NCBI RefSeq assembly: GCF_001425175.1
Contig: NZ_LMDV01000002.1
Location: 115,110-179,109 of the forward strand
Source of the DNA: Nocardioides sp. Root1257
Lineage (GTDB): Bacteria > Actinomycetota > Actinomycetes > Propionibacteriales > Nocardioidaceae
DNA: 64,000 nt
Direction: 5' to 3'
Shown: positions 37,884-43,631 of the stretch, one piece after another
How the letters are laid out: each line of letters begins with the position of its first letter
Numbering within the stretch: the stretch's first letter is position 1
Notes under the pieces: model-generated
The model's database searches: none
Told to the model about the DNA's origin: nothing
The model's input: only the letters and a program-made list of their open reading frames with translations
Program-made: the position numbers and the translations under genes

Positions 37884-38315
37884 ATGGCAACCTCCCCCGA
37901 CCGGGTGGCCCGCGAGCTCCAGGCGAGCCTCGGGCTCCTCTTCCGACGTCTCCGCCAGGTGCGCGTCGTCGCCGAGCTGAGCCAGCCGGAGAGCACCGCA
38001 CTCGCCAGCCTGGTCCGCAACGCGCCCGCCACCTCCGCCGACCTGGCGCGGGTCGAGGCGATCAGCGCCCAGTCGATGCACGCCACGATCACTGCGCTCG
38101 AGCGTCGCGGCTTCGTACGTCGCATTGCGGACGCCGCGGACGGACGCCGGATGCTGATCGAGCTCACCGATGCGGGACGGGCGATGGCCGGACGCAAGCG
38201 GGACGCGCGGGCCGAGCAGTTCGCCACCGCACTGGGTGAGCATTTCACCGCCGAGGAGCGGGCGACCCTCCACGCCGCCGCACCCCTCCTGGAGCGGCTC
38301 GCGAAGGCGCTGTGA
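37884..38315 (+). CDS. MarR family regulator
   Basis: The 143-residue protein has the winged-helix MarR domain: SATLA-like helix in TALASLVRNAPATSADLARVEAISAQSMHATITALERRGFVRR, followed by the wing DAADGRRMLIELTDAGR. The ATG at 37884 is preferred over 37878 because the -10 box predicts transcription starting at it. The next gene, an MFS pump, begins in its stop codon (GTGA), so this is a regulator-efflux-hydrolase operon, probably relieved by a small aromatic or drug. Confidence 0.92.
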   Translation: MATSPDRVARELQASLGLLFRRLRQVRVVAELSQPESTALASLVRNAPATSADLARVEAISAQSMHATITALERRGFVRRIADAADGRRMLIELTDAGRAMAGRKRDARAEQFATALGEHFTAEERATLHAAAPLLERLAKAL

Positions 38316-39706
38316 CCACGCAGACGACTCGGACGACCTTTGATCGGCGCCTCATCGCGCCGATGGTGCTCGGCTCCGTCCTCAACCCCGTCAACTCGTC
38401 GATCATCGCGATCTCGCTGGTACCGATCGGACGGGCGTTCGACGCGCCGCCGTCGCAGACCGCGTGGCTGGTCTCGGCGCTCTACCTCGCCACCGCCGTC
38501 GGACAGCCGGTCGTCGGCCGGCTCATCGACCTGCTCGGACCCCGCCGGCTCTACCTGGTCGCGGCGGCGATGGTCGGGGTGGCCGGCGTCATCGGCCTGG
38601 TCGCGCAGGACCTGTGGGTACTCGTCCTGGCGCGCGTCGTCCTCGGCTTCGGCACCTGCGCGGGCTACCCCGCGGCGATGCACCTGATCCGCAGCGAGGC
38701 GGTGCGCACCGGCGAGGACAGTCCTGCCGGGGTGCTCACGATCCTGGCGGTCGCGAGCCAGACCGTCGCCGTGATCGGCCCGACGCTCGGCGGCTTCCTC
38801 ATCGGCGTCGGCGGCTGGCGGGCCACCTTCGCTGTCAACATCCCGCTGGCGATCGCCTGCCTGTGGCTCGGCAGTCGGCGGCTCCCCCGCCACGACCGGC
38901 TGGGGGACGAGCGCGCACCGGAGGACAGCGGCTTCGACCTGGCCGGCGCCGCGCTCTTCACGAGCACCCTGCTCGCGCTGCTGTTCTTCCTGATGGAGCC
39001 CGACACGACCGTGCTCCCGCTGCTGGGCGTCGCCGTCGTCGCGGCGGTCGCGTTCGGACTGGTCGAGGCGCGGGTGCGGGCGCCGTTCATCGACGTGCGC
39101 GTGCTGCGGGGCAACCTGCCGCTGGTCACGACCTACGTGCGCGGCCTGCTCACCGCGACGGTGAGCTACTCCTTCCTCTACGGCTTCACCCAGTGGTTGC
39201 AGGAGGGACGAGGCCTCGACCCGTCGGCCGTCGGGCTCGTCCTCATCCCGATGTTCGGCACCGGGATCGTCGTGTCGACGCTCACGGGTAGGCGGCCCGA
39301 GATCCGCGGCAAGCTCGTCGTGGGCGCGGTCCTGCAGGTGACCGCGTGTGCGGTCGTGCTGCTGCTCGACGCGGGCAGCGCCGTGTGGGCCCTCGTTGCA
39401 CTGACGCTGCTGCTCGGCGTCCCACAGGGACTGCTCGGGCTGGGCAACCAGAACGCCGTCTACCACCAGGCCGACCCCGTGCGGATCGCGTCGTCGGCCG
39501 GCCTGCTGCGGACCTCGATGTATCTCGGCGCCATCGTGGCGTCGGCGGCCACCGGCGTCTTCCTGCACGACGGCGCGACGACCGACGGCGTGCACCACCT
39601 GGCCGTCTTCATGCTCGTCGCGTCCTGCCTGATGCTCCTCACCACTCTCGCCGACCGGTCACTGGCCGGCATCGGCCGCACCGCCCCCGACTCCCAGGAG
39701 AGCTAA
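38312..39706 (+). CDS. MFS transporter (drug-resistance type)
   Basis: The 464-residue carrier has 12-14 membrane helices. The motif-A loop is GRLIDLLGPRRLYL (about 70-83), and SVLNPVNSSIIAISLVPIGRAF opens helix 1 as in DHA2-type exporters. GTG start overlapping the MarR stop; its TAA stop overlaps the next ATG (TAATG). The MarR-pump-isochorismatase arrangement suggests efflux plus hydrolysis or detoxification of one class of compound. Confidence 0.92.
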   Translation: MTTQTTRTTFDRRLIAPMVLGSVLNPVNSSIIAISLVPIGRAFDAPPSQTAWLVSALYLATAVGQPVVGRLIDLLGPRRLYLVAAAMVGVAGVIGLVAQDLWVLVLARVVLGFGTCAGYPAAMHLIRSEAVRTGEDSPAGVLTILAVASQTVAVIGPTLGGFLIGVGGWRATFAVNIPLAIACLWLGSRRLPRHDRLGDERAPEDSGFDLAGAALFTSTLLALLFFLMEPDTTVLPLLGVAVVAAVAFGLVEARVRAPFIDVRVLRGNLPLVTTYVRGLLTATVSYSFLYGFTQWLQEGRGLDPSAVGLVLIPMFGTGIVVSTLTGRRPEIRGKLVVGAVLQVTACAVVLLLDAGSAVWALVALTLLLGVPQGLLGLGNQNAVYHQADPVRIASSAGLLRTSMYLGAIVASAATGVFLHDGATTDGVHHLAVFMLVASCLMLLTTLADRSLAGIGRTAPDSQES

Positions 39707-40266
39707 TGCCCCTCACCACCCTCGAACCCACCGCCGCACTCGTGGTCATCGATCTCCAGCAGGGCATCGTCGCGCTGCCCACCGCTCATCCGACGGGACC
39801 GGTCGTGGAGCGGTCGGCCGCGCTCGCGCGGGCCTTCCGGGCACGCGGGCTGCCGGTCGTCCTGGTGAACGTCACCGGCCGGGCGCCGGGTCGCACCGAC
39901 GCCCAGCAGGGCGCGGCCGCCCCGGCCGCCTTCCCGGACGGGTGCGCCGACCTCGTCGAGGAGCTCGCGGCGACCGAGGACGACGTCCTGGTCACCAAGG
40001 AGCGCGTGGGCGCGTTCATCGGGACCGCGTTGCACGCCGAGCTGACCCGGCGCGGCGTCACGCAGGTGGTGCTGACCGGCATCGCGACGGGCAGCGGCGT
40101 GGAGGCGACGGCCCGCTCGGCCTACGACCACGGCTACGACGTCGTGCTCGTCACCGACGCGATGACCGACCGGTCCGCCGAGGTGCACGACCACTGCGTC
40201 CGCACGGTCTTCCCGCGGCTGGGCGAGACGACGACCACGACCGAGGTACTGGCCGCCCTGGACTGA
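39706..40266 (+). CDS. isochorismatase-family hydrolase lacking the nucleophilic Cys
   Basis: The 186-residue protein has the isochorismatase fold: Asp16 in VVIDLQQG, Lys in VTKERVGAF (about 99), and the cis-peptide region LTGIATGSGVEATARSAYDHGY (about 123-144). Where amidohydrolases have Cys before Val-Glu-x-Thr-Ala-Arg, this protein has Gly, so it belongs with isochorismatase-like members that do not use a Cys nucleophile, or it is altered. Final gene of the MarR operon. Substrate unknown. Confidence 0.85.
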   Translation: MPLTTLEPTAALVVIDLQQGIVALPTAHPTGPVVERSAALARAFRARGLPVVLVNVTGRAPGRTDAQQGAAAPAAFPDGCADLVEELAATEDDVLVTKERVGAFIGTALHAELTRRGVTQVVLTGIATGSGVEATARSAYDHGYDVVLVTDAMTDRSAEVHDHCVRTVFPRLGETTTTTEVLAALD

Positions 40267-41022
40267 TCAGGCGGAGCGGAGTCGCTCCTCCAGGACGGCG
40301 AGGTCGCGCTCGGCGAAGCGCCGGTGGTCCCACTCCTCGTTGAGGATCGCGCCGAGGCAGCGGCGTACGGCGTAGCTGTCGGTCGGCGGGTAGGCCGCGC
40401 CGGGCACGGGCTCGGTCGTGCCGGCGAGCCGCTCGTCGGTCAGCTCGGCGATCTGCTGGCCGACGACCGCCATCCGCTCGGCCCGCACGGCGAGCACCTC
40501 GTCGAGCGTGGGGCGGGCGTCGAGGTCGCGCGGCACGATGCCGGTCGGGTCGTCCATCTCCGAGTGCGGCAGCCCGAGCGGGTGGAAGGGTGCCGGGTCG
40601 CCGAGCAGCGCGCACAGAACCCACGCATCCGTCGCCATGACGAGGTGGCGCAGCGTCTCGATGAAGGACCACTCACCGTCGACCCGCTCGTGCAACAGCT
40701 CGGGTGGCAGCCGGCGGGCGCGGTCGACGGCCTCGGCCCACCGCTGCTCGACGACCGGCCACGCGACCCGGAAGCCGTCCGCGTCCGTCGGGCGCATCAG
40801 CACCCGCTCCGGGTCGAGACGGTCCATCTCGGCCGCGACGTAGGGCGCCACGTCGACGCCGTTGACGACCAGCTCGCCGAAGTCGCCGTCGAGCTCGAGC
40901 CGGTCCGCCCACCCGCCCCGGATCAGGACGCCGCTGAGGTTGACGTCGCCGAACCGGCTCCCGCTGAGGTCCACGACGTGGAAGCGGGAGCCGGTCAGGT
41001 CACGTTCGATGAAGTCCGCCAT
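40267..41022 (-). CDS. DinB-like protein with pentapeptide-type N-terminus
   Basis: The 251-residue protein joins a short N-terminal region with pentapeptide-like repeats (DLTGSRFHVVDLSGSRFGDVNLSGVLIRGG, about 8-37) to a DinB/MST four-helix domain (about 85-245) with metal-type His residues in WSFIETLRHLVMATDAW and EEWDHRRFAERD. DinB-fold enzymes transfer or use low-molecular-weight thiols such as mycothiol. It sits directly after the isochorismatase stop on the opposite strand. Confidence 0.82.
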   Translation of the reverse strand: MADFIERDLTGSRFHVVDLSGSRFGDVNLSGVLIRGGWADRLELDGDFGELVVNGVDVAPYVAAEMDRLDPERVLMRPTDADGFRVAWPVVEQRWAEAVDRARRLPPELLHERVDGEWSFIETLRHLVMATDAWVLCALLGDPAPFHPLGLPHSEMDDPTGIVPRDLDARPTLDEVLAVRAERMAVVGQQIAELTDERLAGTTEPVPGAAYPPTDSYAVRRCLGAILNEEWDHRRFAERDLAVLEERLRSA

Positions 41023-41069
41023 GGCGGCAGCCTGTCACCGCCCACCGACAGCGGCCCAGCGGCGAACGG

Positions 41070-41600
41070 TCAGCGGAGGATCGGGCGGGGCAGGCTCGCG
41101 TTGGCGACCCGGTTCTCGGAGTCGATCATCCAGGCGAGCTGCTCGAGACGCTCGATGATCGCGTGCAGGATGTCGGCCGTGGTGGGGTCCTCGGCGTCGA
41201 CGTCGTCGTGGATCCGGCGGGCGGTGCCGGTCACGGCGTAGATGCTCGCGACGATGAGGTCGACGGTCTGCGCCGTGTTGACCTCGCCGGCCGGGAACTC
41301 CGGCAGGCTCGACCTCTCGGCGACCGTCGCGGAGCGTCCGTCGGGGATCACGTAGACGGCCCGCATCCGCTCGGCGACCTGGTCGGAGAACTCCCGGGCC
41401 GCGTCGACGACCTCGTCGAGCGCCAGGTGCAGGTCGCGGAAGTTGAGGCCGACGACGTTCCAGTGCGCCTGCTTGCCGACCAGGTGCAGGTCGATCAGGT
41501 CCACGGAGAGCTGCTGGAGGTGGGTGGCCAGCCGCTCCGAGGCGGTGAACGGCGGGGTGGCGGTGTGCGTGGTCTGCTCGGTGTGCAGCAGGTCGCTCAT
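41070..41600 (-). CDS. dps: Dps-type DNA-protecting ferritin
   Basis: The 176-residue protein is a Dps: the ferroxidase motif KQAHWNVVGLNFRDLHLALDEVVDAAREFSDQVAERM (about 45-81) carries the His, Asp and Glu iron ligands. Dps dodecamers store iron, consume peroxide and coat DNA. The ATG at 41600 follows AAGGA. Its upstream region has a FurA-type operator matching that of furA-katG and, beside it, a DtxR/IdeR-like iron box, so peroxide and iron control are both plausible. It opens the stress island. Confidence 0.95.
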   Translation of the reverse strand: MSDLLHTEQTTHTATPPFTASERLATHLQQLSVDLIDLHLVGKQAHWNVVGLNFRDLHLALDEVVDAAREFSDQVAERMRAVYVIPDGRSATVAERSSLPEFPAGEVNTAQTVDLIVASIYAVTGTARRIHDDVDAEDPTTADILHAIIERLEQLAWMIDSENRVANASLPRPILR

Positions 41601-41643
41601 GGGGGATGTTCCTTCCGTCGGGATCACCATCACCCAACCACCT

Positions 41644-41664
41644 TTTCTTGAACGATTCCAGAAA
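41644..41664. promoter_or_regulatory. FurA-type operator upstream of dps
   Basis: TTTCTTGA-ACGAT-TCCAGAAA is a 21-base dyad identical at 19 of 21 positions to the operator in front of furA (56050-56070). It lies 44-64 bases before the dps ATG. Confidence 0.7.
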
Positions 41665-41680
41665 GGTGAGCCTTGCCTTC
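41662..41680. promoter_or_regulatory. DtxR/IdeR-like iron box
   Basis: The reverse complement, GAAGGCAAGGCTCACCTTT, matches the actinobacterial iron-box consensus TTAGGTTAGGCTCACCTAA at 14 of 19 positions, including the AGGCTCACCT core. It abuts the FurA-type site and could serve dps. Confidence 0.45.
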
Positions 41681-41683
41681 GCC

Positions 41684-41729
41684 CACCCCGCCGAGGGTGG
41701 TGCGGGGCCACCCACCTCCGGCCGACGAT
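41684..41729 (+). promoter_or_regulatory. tripartite promoter element, copy a
   Basis: CACCCC (41684), five bases, GGGTGGTG (41695-41702), five bases, CCACCC (41708-41713), ten bases, GACGAT as -10 (41724-41729). It precedes the small membrane protein at 41759, whose GAGGAG ribosome site follows. Confidence 0.7.
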
Positions 41730-41758
41730 CGGGGCACCGGCCACGAGGAGGCGCCCGC

Positions 41759-42178
41759 ATGAGCCCTGAATCCCGCAACGACATCGACTACTCCACGCGC
41801 GGGATGGCCGCCGACTTCACGGCGACGTTCGCGGGCGTCCTGCTGGTCATCACCGGCGGGTTCGACGTGCTCCAGGGCCTGTCGGCGATCGCCAACGACG
41901 ACCTGTACGCCGCGGGCAGCGAGTACCTCTACAAGCTGGACATGACGGCGTGGGGCACGGTCCACCTCATCATCGGGATCGTCAGCATCGTCGTCGGCGT
42001 CGGCATCACCACGCGCGCGTCGTGGGCCCCGGTCTGCGGCATGGTCATCGCCGGCCTGGCGATGCTGACGAACTTCGCGTTCCTGCCGCTCTACCCCTTC
42101 TGGGCGATCGTCATCATCGCCTTCAACGGCCTGGTGATCTGGGCGCTCAGCGTGCAGCTGCGCAACTACCAGCGCTGA
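41759..42178 (+). CDS. small four-helix membrane protein
   Basis: The 139-residue protein has four membrane helices (about 20-42, 66-87, 91-112 and 114-133) and resembles the DUF7144-type membrane proteins common in actinobacteria, with a Phe-Asp-Val-Leu-Gln-Gly-Leu segment after helix 1. No function is known. It has a CGAGGAGG ribosome site and is driven by tripartite element a. The next gene has its own element, so this is probably a single-gene unit. Confidence 0.82.
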   Translation: MSPESRNDIDYSTRGMAADFTATFAGVLLVITGGFDVLQGLSAIANDDLYAAGSEYLYKLDMTAWGTVHLIIGIVSIVVGVGITTRASWAPVCGMVIAGLAMLTNFAFLPLYPFWAIVIIAFNGLVIWALSVQLRNYQR

Positions 42179-42184
42179 CCGTTC

Positions 42185-42230
42185 CACCCCGGCGCGGGTG
42201 GTGCCCGCCCACCCGGGGGCTGCCCACGAT
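42185..42230 (+). promoter_or_regulatory. tripartite promoter element, copy b
   Basis: CACCCC (42185), GGGTGGTG (42196-42203), CCACCC (42209-42214) and CACGAT as -10 (42225-42230), with the same 5-5-10 spacing as copy a. It begins only six bases after the previous stop. Confidence 0.7.
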
Positions 42231-42280
42231 GAGCGAGCGACCGTCACTCCGGCGGCGCGCACTCTCGCAGGAGGTTCACC

Positions 42281-42676
42281 GTGGTCACCGTCTTGGAGTA
42301 CAGCCCTGGCGACGTCTTCCTCAGCATGCTCTGGTTCTTCCTCTTCTTCATCTGGATCTGGCTGCTGATCAGCGTCTTCGGGGACATCTTCCGCAGCGAC
42401 GACCTGGGCGGGTGGGGCAAGGCCCTGTGGACGATCTTCGTGATCCTCCTGCCGTACCTCGGCGTCTTCGTCTACCTGATCGCGCGCGGCCACAAGATGG
42501 GCGAGCACGCGGTGCGCGACGCCACCCGGCAGGAGCAGCAGATGCGCTCCTACGTCCAGAGCGTGGCCGGGTCGTCGAGCACGGCCGGAGAGATCCAGCA
42601 CCTCGCCGAGCTGCGGGACGCCGGCACGATCAGCGACGCGGAGTTCCAGCAGGCGAAGGCCAAGCTGCTCGCCTGA
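42281..42676 (+). CDS. two-helix membrane protein with SHOCT domain
   Basis: The 131-residue protein has two N-terminal membrane helices in a PLDc_N-like arrangement (MLWFFLFFIWIWLLISVFGDIF, and LWTIFVILLPYLGVFVYLIARG followed by a charged stretch), then a linker and a C-terminal SHOCT motif (IQHLAELRDAGTISDAEFQQAKAKLLA). SHOCT tails are thought to mediate oligomerisation. The GTG at 42281 is six bases after CAGGAGG. A strong terminator follows. Confidence 0.85.
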   Translation: MVTVLEYSPGDVFLSMLWFFLFFIWIWLLISVFGDIFRSDDLGGWGKALWTIFVILLPYLGVFVYLIARGHKMGEHAVRDATRQEQQMRSYVQSVAGSSSTAGEIQHLAELRDAGTISDAEFQQAKAKLLA

Positions 42677-42690
42677 CGGCGTACGACGGG

Positions 42691-42723
42691 AACGGCCCCC
42701 TCGCTCGAGGCGAGGGGGCCGTT
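42691..42723. terminator. 14-bp hairpin terminator
   Basis: Perfect arms starting AACGGCCCCC and ending GGGGGCCGTT around TCGAG, followed on the plus strand by TCCTCTCC. It separates the convergent SHOCT genes. Confidence 0.8.
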
Positions 42724-42754
42724 CCTCTCCGTGCGACGGGTCGAGGACGGCGTC

Positions 42755-43060
42755 CTAGAGCCCGGCCAGCGCCTTGGCCTTCTGCGCCTCGAACTCCGCG
42801 TCGGTGAGGATCCCCTGGTCGCGGAGCGCGCCCAGCTTCTGGAGCGTCTCGATCAGGTCGTCCGAGTCGGGCGCCGCCGGCGCCGCCGGCGGCGGGGCGG
42901 CGTACTGCTGCGGCGGCGGTGCGTACTGCTGCTCCTGGTAGGCCTGCGCGTCGGCCTGCTGCTGCCAGCGCCCGGCCTGGCGCCGCGACACCCGGTTCGA
43001 CACCGCGGTCGCGGTGCCGGCGACGACGGCCGTGCGGGCCATTCCACCAATCAGTCCCAT
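42755..43060 (-). CDS. SHOCT-domain protein
   Basis: The 101-residue protein has a short hydrophobic N-terminus (MGLIGGMARTAVVAGTATAV), a Gln/Tyr/Pro-rich linker and a C-terminal SHOCT motif (LIETLQKLGALRDQGILTDAEFEAQKAKALAGL, about 69-101). It is likely a peripheral or one-pass membrane protein. It follows the DUF6325-like gene by 12 bases in the same operon, driven by the tripartite element c'. Confidence 0.85.
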   Translation of the reverse strand: MGLIGGMARTAVVAGTATAVSNRVSRRQAGRWQQQADAQAYQEQQYAPPPQQYAAPPPAAPAAPDSDDLIETLQKLGALRDQGILTDAEFEAQKAKALAGL

Positions 43061-43072
43061 GTCCGTTTCCTC

Positions 43073-43513
43073 TCAGGCTTCCGTTGACTCGAGGGCGTCC
43101 AGCGCGGCGACGACGTCGTCGGCCGGGATCCGGCCGCTGGCGATCACCTCGGCGCCGACGTTGCGCATCGCCGTGACGAACGGGCCGGCCCAGGTGTTCT
43201 CGTAGAGCAGCACGGCGACCGCGTTGCCCGGCTGCACCAGGGACGCGCTCTGCGCGATGTCGTCCTCGTCGAGCAGCCCCGACCGGGCCCCCTCGAAGAC
43301 GGCGAGGTCGAGCACGCCGTCCCCGTCGAGGTCGGTGAGCGCCACCACGGCGAAGCTGCCGTCCTCGGCGACGGTGGCCACGACGAGGTCGAGGATCCGG
43401 ATGATCCCGCGCTCCGTGAGGTCGACGAGCGCGGCCAGCCCCTCCCCTTCCATCCTCGCTCCGGGGATCTCCACGGCGAGGTAGTCGATCGGTCCTACGT
43501 CCAGCTGGGTCAT
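43073..43513 (-). CDS. DUF6325/DUF1269-like protein
   Basis: The 146-residue acidic, soluble protein resembles DUF6325 (DUF1269-related) proteins: DYLAVEIPGARMEGEGLAALVDLTERGIIRILDLV at the start, an Asp-rich FEGARSGLLDEDD loop, and NAVAVLLYENTWAGPFVTAMRNVGAEVIASGRIP near the end. The fold resembles stress-related ferredoxin-like DUF1269 proteins. It shares its pattern with the N-terminal part of the gene at 49952. Preceded by CTAGGAGG. Confidence 0.82.
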   Translation of the reverse strand: MTQLDVGPIDYLAVEIPGARMEGEGLAALVDLTERGIIRILDLVVATVAEDGSFAVVALTDLDGDGVLDLAVFEGARSGLLDEDDIAQSASLVQPGNAVAVLLYENTWAGPFVTAMRNVGAEVIASGRIPADDVVAALDALESTEA

Positions 43514-43548
43514 CCGGGTTCCTCCTAGGTCGAGTGCTCCTGCGAGGC

Positions 43549-43594
43549 ACCGTCACACGCGGGTGGGTGGTTGGGCCCCACCCCGCGGCGGGTG
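43549..43594 (-). promoter_or_regulatory. tripartite promoter element, copy c'
   Basis: On the minus strand: CACCCG (43594-43589), GGGTGGGG (43583-43576), CCACCC (43570-43565) and GACGGT as -10 (43554-43549), with 5-5-10 spacing. It overlaps copy c by 16 bases and drives the DUF6325-like and SHOCT genes. Confidence 0.65.
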
Positions 43595-43624
43595 AAGCGG
43601 GACCACCCGCGTGGTGGCGACGAT
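43579..43624 (+). promoter_or_regulatory. tripartite promoter element, copy c
   Basis: CACCCC (43579), GGGTGAAG (43590-43597), CCACCC (43603-43608) and GACGAT as -10 (43619-43624), with 5-5-10 spacing. The ATPase ATG lies seven bases after the -10, implying a leaderless transcript. Confidence 0.7.
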
Positions 43625-43631
43625 CGGGTCC

